A DNA stretch of 64,000 bases from Tetrapyrgos nigripes (lineage: Eukaryota; Basidiomycota; Agaricomycetes; Agaricales; Campanellaceae), in NCBI GenBank assembly GCA_013368315.1, contig JAACJM010000027.1, forward strand, positions 434,001-498,000, given 5' to 3'. The position numbers and the translations under genes are program-made. The notes beneath the pieces are model-generated. The model had not been told where the DNA came from, made no database searches, and saw only the letters and a list, made by a program, of their open reading frames with translations. The number at the start of each line of letters is the position of its first letter. Position 1 is the first letter of the stretch. Of the stretch, positions 32,622-45,700 are shown piece after piece.

Positions 32622-34768
32622 ATGCGACGTCCCTCTTTCCTCCTCATCGTCTCAGCCTTGCATGTTGCTATCGCCCAAAACACGTATCATCATGGCGCAC
32701 CTCTTATCGAACTTAATGAAACAGAGGTCACCATGCATCATGCACCGACACCCGAGTCGTATTTCACTCTCGACTTTGACTATCCAGAAACAGCTGCTCA
32801 GAGACATCCGGGCTTGATGATGACACACGCAGTGCTGATGTCTTTAGGTTTTTTTGTTGCTTTGCCCGCCGGTGAGTCTCCTTCGGATCCCACTGTAGCC
32901 GCGTGTTGACGCGTTGTTAGGCATCGCAATGCGTACGGTCAAACATCCCTGGCATAAGCTCACGACTGTTGCGTTCTATGTCTTTTGTGTATTGGGATTA
33001 GCTGCAAACTCGCTCTACAAAAAGTATAGTGCAGACGATATGTGAGCAGCCCCGATATACGTCCCGATATGGTAATCTTATCCCTTTTTCTCGTATAGGT
33101 ACCAGGGTGAGGAAGCAGTCTATACGACCAACGCCAGTTCTCATTCTCCAGACCAGGCCAAGTCCACTCGTCGCAAGGATATTGGATCCTACTCTTCGCT
33201 GTGGCACTTACCACCGTCGATTTACTCGGCATTTTCTGTAGGGTTTTCCATTTCTTTAGAGCCGGCCAAAAATTCCATGCCAGAACGTTCTGGAGCGATG
33301 TTATCCTGGGCCAGGATGGTTCCAATGAACTCAAGTACAGTGTCCTGGTAACTGACGAGTCCGAAGATTTCGAAGAACTCAAGACGCCCATTTCACCCCC
33401 TCACAAGCGTGTGCATTATCAAAACACCGACGACGATGAGACGGCTCAAGGGGCAAATGATGTCCGTCGCCACCGTCATCACTTTTCCCAATCCGGAACT
33501 TCTGAAACCACTGGTGGCACTCGGTCGTCTTGCTTCGACGATACGCTCCATGTTGTTGACCATCCTAAAGTCCCTCTCATTCAACGTATTGCGACCGGGA
33601 GTTTTGCTGTCTTTGAGCGCCTCCTGGTTTTCGGTGGCTACTTACAAGTTATCACAGGTATTGTTATCTATACTGGTGCGTCACCTCACGGCCGTCTGCT
33701 TGCTTCTCTTCTCATTGATGGAGATACATACAGGTGGCTGTAGAGAGAATTATAACAATGGATGCCTGGCACATACCATCAAAGGCGGCATCTTCTTTTG
33801 CTATGGACTCGTCAGCTTTGCCCGTTATCTTGGTTCCTTCTCTGAACTTGGATGGGCTTGGAACAGAGCCCCAGGTGCCCACTATCCAAGTGCCGAGTTC
33901 ATCGAGTCTCTTGTCATCTTCTTGTATGGGATAAGCAACACTTGGATGGAGAGGTTTGGAGCTCATTCTGGCGACCCATTCACCACAAAGCAAATCGAAC
34001 ACATTGGCATTGCTGTGAGTGTGATTCGTAAGGTCCCGGAGTTTTTTCTTATTAACTGCAATTGTGCTATCCATAGGTCATCTTCTGGTTCGCGGGTCTG
34101 CTCGGAATGGCAATTGAGTCAAAGCGCGTTCGACGGTGGCTGACAGTTTCATCTATAGCTGCCTCCGGCGTTTCCCTGAGAGGTTATGATCAAAATGTGG
34201 CCGATCCCACAAGTTATACCGCTTCTTTCAACCCTTTCCCAGCTCTTGTCATCGGTATCACTGGTGCAGCTATGGCTGCACATGAGCAGAGGTACATGTT
34301 CCAGGTTCAAATCCACGAACTTTGGGGAAATCTCCTAGTGGCCTGGTCCATCTTGAGATGCCTCACCTACTTTTTTCTATGGATTGGATCACCCCGTTCC
34401 ATACTACCTTCCAGGCCACCAACCGAGGCTCTCGGAAGTTTCTTCTTGACATGTGGTACGTTTCTCCTTGACCATCTGCTTACATTTTTATCACTGATGG
34501 ATATCATACAGGCGGACTTGTATTCCAATTTTCCACTGAGGAATTGACAATTGCGGCCATAAGGAGAGGGCGTGATGGTAAGTCCTTCAGGATGCGACCA
34601 TCTTTTTTTACTCATGCATAAATTTATCATTTAGATGTTATGATGTTCACTTGTGTCGGTGTTGCTATCACCTGCTTATGTCTTTGCTGGACGGTTTGCG
34701 TTGTTGGCTTCAAAGGATACCTCAGGTCCAGGCTCAACCCTCTGGTTTCGTATCACAGCTCAGTATGA
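32622..34768 (+). CDS. YTP1-like: YTP1-like polytopic membrane protein (7 exons, ~595 aa)
   Basis: Exons 32622-32871, 32921-33041, ~33119-33675, 33734-34014, 34077-34455, 34512-34577 and 34635-34768 give one open frame ending TGA; only the acceptor of exon 3 (33116 or 33119) is uncertain. The N-terminus has a signal peptide (MRRPSFLLIVSALHVAIA) and a His-rich lumenal part (NTYHHGAP.., VTMHHAP). Then come paired helices of the DUF2427-type domain (HPGLMMTHAVLMSLGFFVALP.., ILLFAVALTTVDLLGIF), a charged loop (residues ~220-290), and the Ytp1 domain (GGIFFCYGLVSFARYLGSF, E-L-G-W-A-W-N, IFLYGISNTWMERFG, TKQIEHI, A-A-H-E-Q). Yeast Ytp1 is a mitochondrial-type membrane protein of unknown role; His and aromatic residues suggest metal or haem binding but this is inference. 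Intact and single-copy in this window, so a likely resident host gene. Confidence 0.85.
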
Positions 34769-37440
34769 GTACAAGTTTGGAGAGAGAGAGAGAACTTTAT
34801 TACACGGCATGGTCCAGAAGTTGAACATTCTTTCGCGAATCCCTTTCTTGCCTTGTTTGAGTGTTTGATCTTTTTGATCTTCATTTTCTCTGCACCTTTG
34901 TTGTGATCACTGTTGCTCTTTTGGTGCTACTGTTGTTGTTTGTTCTTCAAAGTTCATCTCACCGCTCACTTCATTTCGTAAGTTATATCTCCACAGCTAT
35001 GCTATGTTTCCTCGCCATTTTGGTTCATAATTGGTAAACCTGTAACACTCCTTACTTTTTATCTAAGTCGTACAAGTAGACCTCTTTCTATTCTGCGAAA
35101 TAGACGAGATAGGTGCAAGGTCTAAACAGAAAACTGGCAGTCAATCATGTCATGTTTAAAAAGTCACACCAAGGTCTTCAAGGTCCACTTGGCACTATGG
35201 CTTGCCTACCAGGGACCTCGTCTACTACTAGTACTACTGCCAGATCCTACTACCACACGCAACGTAGGCAACACCCTCACCTTGAATTCCCGCCATTATC
35301 ACCATAGGGTTGACATACGGTACACAACTCCCATTACTTACAGGACACATTGCCAGTGTTACAGAGCTGGATGAAAAAGCAGGACAAGGGAGAGGGAATT
35401 AAAATCCATTTCACTAGTTCGGTACATCTTTGATTCCCAATTTTATCTATTCGCTGGAAGGCTAAGTAACACCACTACCTCTACAGACGTCTTTGAAGCG
35501 AGCGGTGATGTATACGTCGATGTACCAAATTCTTTATGTCGGGCAAGCTCTTCAGTTCTGCTCTAGTCACACCGTACACCCTCCGTCTACTACCCGTGGC
35601 CGCATCCTTCAAGACTATGGGCTCCAACCGAGACAATAATCGCATTTGGAACAATTTTGCTGGAGATGCAGGTCCTTCTGGCTGTCTTTAACGCAGATAT
35701 GAAGGAAGGATAAGGCTGATTGAGGTAGCCAAGGCTGGTATTGAGTACACTGAGACAATGGCGACGAGGCAAGGGTGCGTTTATATTCTCATTTTCTCAT
35801 TTTAGTTTTCGCCCGTAATTAGTACAGCCAGCTGACGGTGTACTGTGTGCCTCTACCCTCTACCTCTACAGGCTGCTGCGTCAACCGACCAACAAGCGAC
35901 TACGACCCACAAGACTAGGATGTCCCGAATACTCTCCCTTCTTCAAAAACAAGCACCATATTCCTACTCTTCAAAACATCGAGCGATCCAGCCTCCTTCC
36001 AGCTTCTATCTTCAATGTGTATACCAGTTATAGGCGCTGCTCATTGTTGATTAGTAGTGTCGGACTGCGTTAAACTTGGTGATGTCTCCACTGTGCGGAG
36101 CTTGGCTCTGCGGCACCTGCAATGGGTGTGGCTGTAGGGGTTTGAGCAGACGAAAGTTGGCCATGGTGACGTCTACGGAGATTGTTAATGGTATGTCACC
36201 GTATTTTGCTTTGTCTTTTTCTTTTTTTTCCGTCTGGATATTTTTAACGATTAATTAACTATTGTCAGCTTCCACCTATCACAACCATAATGATGGGTAA
36301 CATTGGTCCTGTACCTTCCAGAGCGGTATACGCCAGGCTAGGTATGTTTTCTCTGTTCTCTGCCCTTTCTCCTTCGGTCGCTGACTGATGAAAAACTAAT
36401 AGTCTGTACACCACGTCGTTTATAGTTTATTTTTGGGATGGAGGCGGGGTTGGATGAAGGGTGAAGGGAATGCGAGAATTTTGAGTTATGGTGAAGGACG
36501 GGCACAAAAGCGTTGGTGAGTAGCCTCTTTCTTCATGTCGTGATGAAGCTCATTTCATTTTCTACATAGTACTTCGCCTTCACTCGCTCAAGGAGTCAAA
36601 TTTCCCTTTCCAGCCATATGGGATGAGGCCAGAGTGCTTTCCCAGCCTAGGCTCGAGATGCTCAGTAATCACTGGGAGTCCTGGCGGGCACGTTTTGAGG
36701 TGCGTTGCCTCACTTTTCTTCCAGTTAGGTCTTTGTTGAGAATTCTTAGTTCTAGCCTTCCGCTCATCTGACCAGCGTTCACGCCTGCGCCTGCCAGTAT
36801 TACCGAACTCAAGTCTCATATCCGATGTACCGAACGAACCAGCCTATCCGCTCCCCAGCTTTCTTGCCTAAAATATATTATCTCCTCGACCGGTGGCTGT
36901 GCATTTTTCAAGGAAGAGGACGTTACACTCCAAATCACCCGCCTGGCCTTCTGTCCTCGTGTAAATTTACCACAACATCAAAGACACCTTCCTCTCTCCT
37001 TACCCGACGTCTCATCCCGATCACTCCCTATTTACGCCTCCTACGTGATTTTGGCTAGCCTTCGTGGACTTTAATGCTCTTCTGTACCCGTATACCGTTA
37101 CCAGACTGACAATAATACATGTGTTTTGCTTTACCCAAAGTCGCATCCCGATTGCCCTCCATTTGCCACTCCTAGTACGCGGTTTTACCTGTTTGTATGT
37201 GGCCGTGCTCCATTTTTTCTGCCAACCGTGTGTCGCACATCCCTTTGTTCATACTCTCAAGAAAGCACTCATCATCACCGCTCGCGTATTATGGAACTAT
37301 CCTGCATTCCTTAGCACTTTTTTCCATCACTTGGTCACAGCATGCCTTCAATGCAAGGCTAGAATGTTGTTCATGTTGGCAGTGATTCTTTGGCCCCCGC
37401 GCTTCCGTACACACTGTACATTGCCAAATAATTGATGGAC
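34769..37440. other. No gene firmly recognised; unassigned spliced-looking coding fragments at 36.08-36.83 kb
   Basis: Pieces on the plus strand look coding: CGTCNGCGCRGLSRRKL near 36,110-36,160, GNIGPVPSRAVYARL near 36,300-36,345, then WRRGWMKGEGNARILSYGEG near 36,435-36,505, and FPFPAIWDEARVL.., NHWESWRARFE near 36,600-36,710, each bounded by GTATGT/GTGAGT and CAG/TAG signals. I do not recognise the protein and could not link all exons in one frame. 35,539-35,690 holds a 52-codon ORF (MSGKLFSSALVTPYT..) with no known match. Confidence 0.3.
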
Positions 37441-37443
37441 ATT

Positions 37444-37903
37444 CAGTCGAATATTTCATAATGCATTGACTTGGTTCCCGGATTTCCTTATGCATTATGA
37501 GATTTATGGAGTTTGAGATTGAGCCCCTATTTTACAAAGAAAAAAAAGTTCTTCCTTCTGCTTCAGAATATGTATCTACAATCTGTTCAAATGACATTGG
37601 AACACATCCTGCTGCTTCAGTGGGTAAGACGCGACTGGTCTTCTGGATTTTGGCTGACATCAGAAGTCTTGACTACATAGAAAATGCATGGTCATTCTGG
37701 CCAAATTTCTGACTTTGGACCCATTCTTTTCTACTTTTGAGGTATTTTTGCCTATCTCATAATGCATACTGCCAAAATCTCAATTCATTATGCATTATGC
37801 AATTCAGGGCCAGTTTAGCAGGGAACGGTGTTCATTTCAGCAAATCCTCATGCATTATCAGATTTATGCATTATGAGATAATGTAATATGAGATATTCGA
37901 CTG
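37444..37903. mobile_element. 460-bp MITE with CAGTCGAATAT TIRs
   Basis: Left end CAGTCGAATATTTCAT and right end (reverse complement) CAGTCGAATATCTCAT form TIRs. TGCATTATGA / TCATAATGCA words recur at least six times inside, mostly near the ends. No coding capacity apart from short frames. The ends look like Tc1/mariner-type elements but a TA duplication is present only on the right side, so the class is uncertain. Confidence 0.6.
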
Positions 37904-40014
37904 TACTTTGATTCATGATTCTCAGTATCATAAAGAATCTATCAGTGTCGTCTTGCTGCTCTGCGTTGTCGTGAATCTTGGTTGAGAAATAAAAATTCTT
38001 TCTGAGGTTTACTGAGATTTTCGATAGCCATCTCTCTTCGAAATCCGCCCTTGAATAAAGCCATGTAAGTCTCTGACGATCAAGAGTTTTTGAGTTCAAG
38101 GCTTTGTATGGACTAAAGTTTGCAATGCGAATGTGTGGGTACTGAATTGGTCCAACAAATCTGCCACCGTACGCGCGCATAGTAATGAACGGGGTGAGTT
38201 ACTCACAAATAGGGTCTGCTTAAGACTCGAATGAATTATAGAATCTTGCGGAAGCGTTCCGGAAGATGGGTAAGCTCAATACATTGAATACAAGGAGGCG
38301 GGAACGAACCGAAGCCTGATTAATTGAACTTCAACTATGTAGGTGAAGACGAAATTCCAAGGTGGCAATCTCATATCTCCAGTTTGCCTACGATGTAAGA
38401 GATGTCCTGGCGTCGTAAGGACTGGGTGCATAAGCATTTACGACGATCCATGAAACACATGAAACACAAAACCAAACTAATCAGCTGAAGATTCGCAGAT
38501 CAATCTTTTACCAGAGTTATTAATGAGGGATCCTTGTGTTTCACAAGGAGCGGTTCTTCTTTGGTTCTTTGCATCGTTTTATCAAGACTTGACTTTACAA
38601 CAGTCTAACCATCGCGTACGTGCCCTCATAGTCTCATCGTTTTCCTCTCCTCACTGCTCCGTGCAACTAGACCCTCAAGGCGTCCCATCATCTCCGTGAC
38701 CCGGATCGCGATCCCCTTATTGCTCCCCTCAAGGTGTCCCTATGCCTCCGTGGCTCGGTCTCCGTGACCCCGATCCCTGCGATCCGTTCTTCATCTATTT
38801 CATATTTTACTATCTTTATATTCCTTTCATTCATTTCTTCATCCGTTTGTTTGGATTTTATTTCTTCCATGGTACATAGTTTTCACCGTACCGAAAGACT
38901 CAATACAATCTTCTTTCCTTCGTCTTACCCGTAACCATATTAACTTAACTTAAGTTAAGTTCAACCGGAGGACATTTGACTGAAGTTTTGACCACTGCAC
39001 TTAAGTTCAACTTCAGTTTGCCAATAAGATATGAATTACTAAATTCAACTGTCATTAATTCAAGTATGTACTTAAGCAGCAACTTCAGTAAGAGACCAGT
39101 AGCAGACGGACTAGAGATGAAATGAAAAATGAAAACAAACACCAGGTGCAGACTTAAGTTGACACTTAAGTCTCCAACAGTAACGAATCTGAGTGTAGAC
39201 TTGAGTGGAACTTAATAAACGCATGATCAAGCATCCTGGAGATCCCATCAGTCCACCGAAAACTTAAGTAGTAAAGTCAAAACTCACGAGATATGGCAAC
39301 TTAAGACTTTGCCCCAGACGCGAAATGATTAGCTTAAAGTCTTCGGACTCGACATACAGATGAATTTACCAACGCGGTCAGGCAAGATGGTAGCATCTGG
39401 AAGGTCTACGAAAGCGTGAGTGAGTGTGAGATGGCGTGCTGATGTATTGTTGCATTGAAAGGGTACAGAAAACAGATTGGGCACTCACATATGCAGCAGT
39501 GTAGGCGATGGCACTGGAGAGTGTGTGAAAAGAGTTAGAGTGCGTTTTGTGAGTTTTGTGAGTGGCATTGTGACGAGAATGACATATGTACTACTAGGTG
39601 ATGTCATCATTCAGATAGTGGAGATTGAGGGAAACGGAGAATTAGGAGAAGAGACAGTTATTCACAGCGTCAGCAATGAAACTGAAACATTCAGTCTTGA
39701 GGCCACGAAGAAAGGAAAAGAAAAAGACCAAAAGACAGCCAGTAAGAGAGCAATAGTAACATTGTAAAACGTACCAGGAGTCTCAGCAGTGAAGAATGAG
39801 ACCCGAAATATGCTTGACACCTCCACAAAGCGCGAGACGACAAATGGCGGGTTTGGTAATGCCTGGAGGTACAAACGGTGAGAGACGTTGTGCCCGACAA
39901 CTCAAGCAAATGTAGAGAAGAATGTCGCAATAGGGGCCCAGGGCTATGGCTCGGAGAGTTGATCTGGGTTACAAGAGAAAGAAGAGAACCAAGTTAGTGT
40001 GTATCACGGGTATA
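37904..40014. other. No gene recognised; includes CTTAAG-rich repeat (38.94-39.31 kb)
   Basis: AT-rich intergenic sequence. Between 38,940 and 39,310 the 6-bp palindrome CTTAAG occurs at least seven times, in an AACTTAAGTT context, which marks a repetitive element. Open frames at 39,477-39,930 on both strands carry no recognised domain. Confidence 0.35.
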
Positions 40015-40206
40015 TACATCAGGAAAAACCTCACCCGATAATCAAGGCTACATTTTGCAAAATTGCGGCAAAGTTTGCGCATTTTGCTACTTTGCCTGAT
40101 TCCGCAAACGCCTTTCCAGTTGCCGTACAATTACTCAGAACGTTGCCAAATTTTGTACTATTACCGCTCATTTACAACTTGCAATTCTACGTAAAATCGT
40201 GCCATA

Positions 40207-42633
40207 TCACGCCATATTGTCTACATCGATATCGGGGAGCTCTACGTTTCCTGGATTATTAGACCTGACAAAGATAGAGATTAGGAAAGCGAAGACACCG
40301 ACGATCTGCAGAACTTACCTGGTAACCTCGCGATACAGTTCTGCCGCCATATTGTGATACTTGGAGCGTCCGCTCTGGTCCGGCTTGATGATCTTCTGCT
40401 CCATCAACTGTATATGCTTCTCGTATTCGCTGCGCATCAAGACGAGATCGAAATTTTGCTTAACTCGGGTTCCAGTTGTGTACTCCCGCAAGGCAGCGAA
40501 GATCTGAGACGTAGAGTTGAGTGAAAAGAAAAGTATCATAGAGCAATAACGCACCGCGATGCCAACCAAACCAATCATAGCCATTGGGACCTCTTTCGCA
40601 TCATCTTCATCAACAGTGGAGGAAAACATATCAACAAATTTTTTCCCCAGGCTAGCGGCATGAGGCGAGTCCGTCCAGAAAGCCTCTTTGAGAACATCCA
40701 AGACTGCGGGGTGCCGATAAGGCTGATTACTGCGCCAAGTCATCGTATCGGTGGGCTATAGGATGATCAACGTCGAGAAGAAGAAAAAAGAAGAAGAAGA
40801 AGACGCACGTTTGTGAGGGGAAATATATAACAACAAGCCTTCAGAAGATCTTTAACGAGCTTGGATTGCTGAGTCTCATCCAACTTGAGGAGCTCATAGC
40901 GTGCGGGAACAATCTTCTCGGCAGCTTCTTTGACGCGTCCTCGTATCGTAGAAACACGATTGTTGACCTGGGTATACACATGTATCAAGAAAATTTAGAA
41001 TGTCAAAGGACTACTCACATATGCAACGATGAGTTGTTTGAACTTCTCGTCCCTGTCAAAACGGTCGGCTATAGCGGGTTGGTCATGCTTGTTGCAAGCA
41101 GTCTTGAATGCAAGCACAACGCCGGCTTGCTGGTCTTCGGACTTTGGACACGCGTCTCGAAATATCATGATACCGATGGCGTTGTTGGTAGTCTCACTAA
41201 TCACAAGGCGTAGGTTTTGGGGTTGTTTGAGAAGAGAAATGTAGCGCTGGCCGCTCTCTGGATAGTACATATGCGCTTCAGGGGCATAAAGATCGTTACG
41301 TTTCTATGAAAAGATTAGTACCCAAATACGAGAGGCAAAAATAATCACTCACGTCAGTGGCGGCAATTTCAGCGTAGTTGGCAGCTTCCTCTTTACGGGC
41401 AGACTTGGCACTTTTCTTCGAGGACTTGCCTTGACGCTCCTGGGTTGTTTCGGGCTGGATATCAGGTCGCTGAGAGGCACAATCAGTATGGTCCAATGAA
41501 ATAAATAGAGAAAAACTTTCCTCATCATTATATTTTGCATCCCTAGCAGAAACCTGAAAGATACATGTTTTAGCAAACTGCAAAATGGAAATTACAGTCA
41601 AGGGAAAAAACTGACCTTGGGACACTGTTCGTTGAGGCTTGCCTCCTCCACATCCTCAATGACAGCATGACCTGTTGCTGAGTCAGTCAAAGTATTACTT
41701 GCACCAGAAGCAGAACGTTTGGGAGTTGGAGCGACAATGTCAAAGCTGTTTTCGCCAACGACGGCGATTGTAGCTGACGGTGACAAGTGTACGCATCAGC
41801 TATCACATGACACGACTATGACATAACACTCACCTTTGGCAGGCTTCTTCTTGCCAGCAGCGTCGCCAATGACCTGTACGCGCTAACAGGCCGACTTCAG
41901 AGTCTAGGAGACACGACATACGCAAAAAGACTTACTTCTTGGGCCAACTCTTCGTCATTAATTTCTCCATCGTCCTCCTCTTCAAAAGCACTGTCATCAT
42001 CATCGACCCGGGCAATTTGCTCATCATCACTGGCTTCGGGTGGCTCTGGATCATCCACAGCGTTCTCTTGAACATCAAGTACGGTTGTGACATCCTTGGA
42101 CTTTGCTTTAGCAGCAGTAGAGCGTGCATTACGGCCTACAACATTGTAGTTGGTCAGTATACCTGGTAACAACAGTATATATTTCGCACTGACCTGTTTT
42201 TTCCTTTTCCTGCAGTGGCGGTATCAGCGGCTGGGACTTCGGAAGAGTTGACTTTCCGAGGAGCAACGTCTGAAATGGTTTTGAGGTCAGTACACGGCAA
42301 AAAATTAAGAACTCATGACTGACGCTTATTTTTGGCATTAGTAGCCATCTTCTGTCGCTTAGGATTATCCGTAGTGCTGTTCTCGGTGGGCTGAGAACGT
42401 TTACGGAGCGAGCGAGCTTCTTTGGGTACATCAGCTGAGCTATTGTGAGTATGCTGTTTATGTAGGATGGTATTAATTAACTCACCTTTTTCACCAGCTG
42501 TAGTCTCGGCTTGATTTGGACGCCTGCTCATTGCAAGGATATCATTGAGGGTTTGTGGGGGCATTGAGGTAGATGGTCGTGGTTCAAGTAAAGGAAGTTT
42601 GTTGATGCAGAAAAAAATTTGATTTACCGTCAT
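40207..42633 (-). CDS. DUF6532 domain protein (multi-exon), passenger of the Plavaka element
   Basis: Begins near 42,633 or at ATG 42,564 (MPPQTLNDILAMSRRPNQ..) and ends TGA at 40,207 after a final short exon (..REVTRSNNPGNVELPDIDVDNMA). The N-terminal third is basic and Ser/Lys-rich (RSLRKRSQPTENS.., NPKRQKM), then acidic (DDDDSAFEEEDDGEINDEE). The C-terminal half, from YYPESGQRY.. to LYREVT, is helical and matches what I recall of DUF6532: the R-x-R-V-K-E-A-A start and the P-Y-R-H-P-A-V.., F..T.. , G.., R-x-E-Y..H..M tail. The function of DUF6532 is unknown. One short middle exon (~42,270-42,200) can be read in two frames across a poly-A run, so a single-base error or frameshift is possible there. 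Its start lies ~97-166 bp from the transposase ATG, suggesting a shared promoter and membership in the element. Confidence 0.65.
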
Positions 42634-42730
42634 GGTATGGGATCAAATTTCTGCAAGTTTCCACAGTATTCTTACCCACCCCTTACACTCTACGCAGTAC
42701 TGTAACTAACGACTGTCCCGCCGTTTCCTA
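42634..42730. promoter_or_regulatory. Divergent promoter between DUF6532 and Plavaka transposase
   Basis: Only 97 bp separate the outermost start codons of the two diverging genes. No classic TATA box is evident in either direction; GTACTGTAAC and the pyrimidine-rich CACCCCTTACACTC may serve the transposase side. Co-expression is inferred from the layout. Confidence 0.4.
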
Positions 42731-45700
42731 ATGCCAGACGTCTGCCAAGGATGCAACAAAATATACGACCGCTTACAATTACACCTTCGCAGGACTACGG
42801 ATCCACTTTGCCGTGCATATGCAGATATGCTCAACCAGAAGCACAGTGACCCAAGCTCTGAAGCGACGTCTCAGTTCCTACACCAGTTCGGTGCTTCCTC
42901 CCACCGTCACACACTGCACCCGGATTCTGAAGGTGACTTTTTTGGAGATTACAACCAACTGGACGAATTTGTTGATGTTGCATCTGGGACGGGAGATGCT
43001 ATTATCGTCAACGACAACAGTGACATTTTCGGTGATGCTCCGGATGTGATAAAGGATTTGGAGGACGATGATTGGGACGATGAAGATGCGGCGGCTGCAG
43101 CCGAGTGTGAGCATGATTGGGAGGCCGAATTAGAGAGGGAGGAGGAGTATTGGGTTAGTGTTGAGAATGGGATGGTGCCTGATCTCCCAGAGATGGACGT
43201 CGACAACTCAGAACTGCCTAATTCTCGGCCACCTCCACTTAACCAACCCAACACTCTTTGAGAACCCCATGTCCAACACTACCCGGATCCTCATGCAGGT
43301 GCACCACTGTCATCACACACAACTCAGCTCAGTGCTCAAGAAGCCTACAGCAAGGTTTTGGGGCATACCGCAAATGTCTGGGCACCATTTACATCCGAAA
43401 TTGATTGGAAAGTGGCAAAATGGGCAAAGATGCGAGGTCCGAGTTCCACAGCACTTTCAGAGCTTCTCTCAATTGACGGCGTGAGTTATCCAAGTTACTT
43501 AACCTATACTCATTGTCACTGAGTTTTTTCACACTATCCAGGTTTCTGAACGTCTGGGATTGTCATTCAAGAATGCCACTGAGCTCAACAAAATCATTGA
43601 TGCCAAGCTTCCGAGTCGACCTCAGTTCCAACGCCAGGAAGTTGTAGTCAAGGGCAAGGTTTTTGAAGTGTTCTTTCGGGACATTCTACAATGCATCAGG
43701 GCACTGTTTAATGATCCCAAATTTACTCCCTATCTCAAATTTGTACCCAAACGCCATTTTGAGGATGCAAGTTGCTCTGAGCAGCTATATCACGACATGC
43801 ACACTGGTCAGTGGTGGTGGTCAACACAGGTCAGTTCTCATTATGTATATCTTCTCGGTCTTGAACTGAAACATTACACTCTAGGAAGTCCTCGATAAAA
43901 CTGCGGGACCTGGTCGGACTGTTATTCCCATCATCATTTCCTCGGACAAGACCCAAGTCACTGTCTTCCGAAACAAGACTGCCTACCCCATCTATCTCTC
44001 AATTGGCAACATTCCGAAGGAGATTTGTCGAAAGCCGTCTAAGCGTGCCTACGTACTTCTCGGCTACCTTCCATCTACCTGCTTGGAGCATATCCAGTCT
44101 CCTACCGTTCGTCGTCGCTGCATCGCCAACTTGTTTCATGCCTGCATGAAGCACATCCTTCGGCCATTGGTGGACGCTGGGGTCTCGGGAATTGTCATGA
44201 CCAGTGGTGATGGGGTTGACCGACTGGCTCATCCTATCTTTGCGGTATACATTGGTGACTATCCCGAACAAATTCTTGTGACATGTGGGATCACTGGGTT
44301 CTGTGCTCGATGTACTATTCCTCGGCAGCGCATTGGAGAGAATATGGAACCTCATCCCATTCGCAGTCTACAGGCAATTCAGGAGGTTTTGCAGAAGGTT
44401 GATGAAGGTGCCTCCGTCTTTGTCAGAGCATGCAAGGACGTTGGGATAAGGCCTGTCTTTGAGCCGTTCTGGGCGGACCTTCCTTACTCCAATATCTTCC
44501 TCTCCATAACTCCCGACATACTTCACCAACTCTACCAGGGTGTCCTCAAGCATATGAAGGGATGGGTTATCAGTGCCTATGGTGGCCACGAAATAGACGC
44601 CCGTTGTCGTTGCCTCCCTCCTAATCACAACATTCGTGTTTTCATGAAGGGTATCTCTACCCTATCCCATGTTACTGGTCAAGAACACGACCAAATTGCT
44701 CGTTTTTTGCTCGGAATCATTGCAGACGCCCCACTTCCAGGCGGGATGTCAAATGTCCGTCTTCTCCGTTGTCTCCGTGGCCTCCTCGACTTTCTCTTCC
44801 TCAGTCAGTATCCCGTTCACTCCAATAGAACACTTGCCATCATGGAGGATGCTCTTCGACAGTTTCACGAGAACAAGTCCGTCTTCTGTGATCTTGGCAT
44901 CAGGTCCGACTTTCATATCCCCAAAATACACTTTCTCAACCATTACGCCGAGAGCGTTCGCTTGATGGGTACCTTTGATAATTTCAACACGGAATATACA
45001 GAGCGTCTCCATATCGACTACACCAAAGATGCATATAGGGCCACCAACAAGAAGGACGAATATCCCCAAATGACGACATGGTTGGAGGGGAAGGAGAAGG
45101 TCATGTCTCATGAGACTCATATTGAGTGGAGGTTGAGTGGAAAGCAACCCATACTGCGGTTGCATTGGATATCCCCTGGCTTCAATACTATGCGTATTCT
45201 ACACATGACAAAACATCCTACCGTTCGCTCAGTGAAGATTCACGATCTTGTTTCCAAGTACAGTGCCACTTTTTTCTCTGACGCTATGTCACGCTTCCTT
45301 GTTGAGCTGGCAAACCCCCATCTTTTGGGTCGGTGACTGCAGGACAAAATAGACTACCATTTTCTTCCTATCTCCTCCGTACCAGTATTCCACCGCATCA
45401 AGTTCCTGCGGCACGACTTCTTCACCAACACCTTGAGTACTGCAGACTCAATTCATGCTCAACCATCTCGTCATGACAAGCGTAATCACATTGTCCCAGG
45501 GCGTTTCGATACTGCTCTCATCCACATTAATGACTCCCAAGGTTATGACAATGTCGCACAAGGTATGTCTATCTTTTATGGACCCGAACATATGACTAAC
45601 TAGTATTTGAAAGATATGCGGGTCAGCCAAGTACGTGTGATATTCTCTATCAGTGAGAAAGATGCTCCTAGTGTCTACGAAGGCGTTCCCGAGAGTGAGC

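Noticed and set aside
42949..43254. Ser-rich minus-strand frame
   Set aside because: Antisense of the acidic linker of the Plavaka transposase.
14586..45336. TGA as a sense codon (recoding)
   Set aside because: Bona fide genes in the window (YTP1-like, DUF6533) end in TGA and the intact Plavaka copy has no internal TGA, so decay is the simpler explanation.
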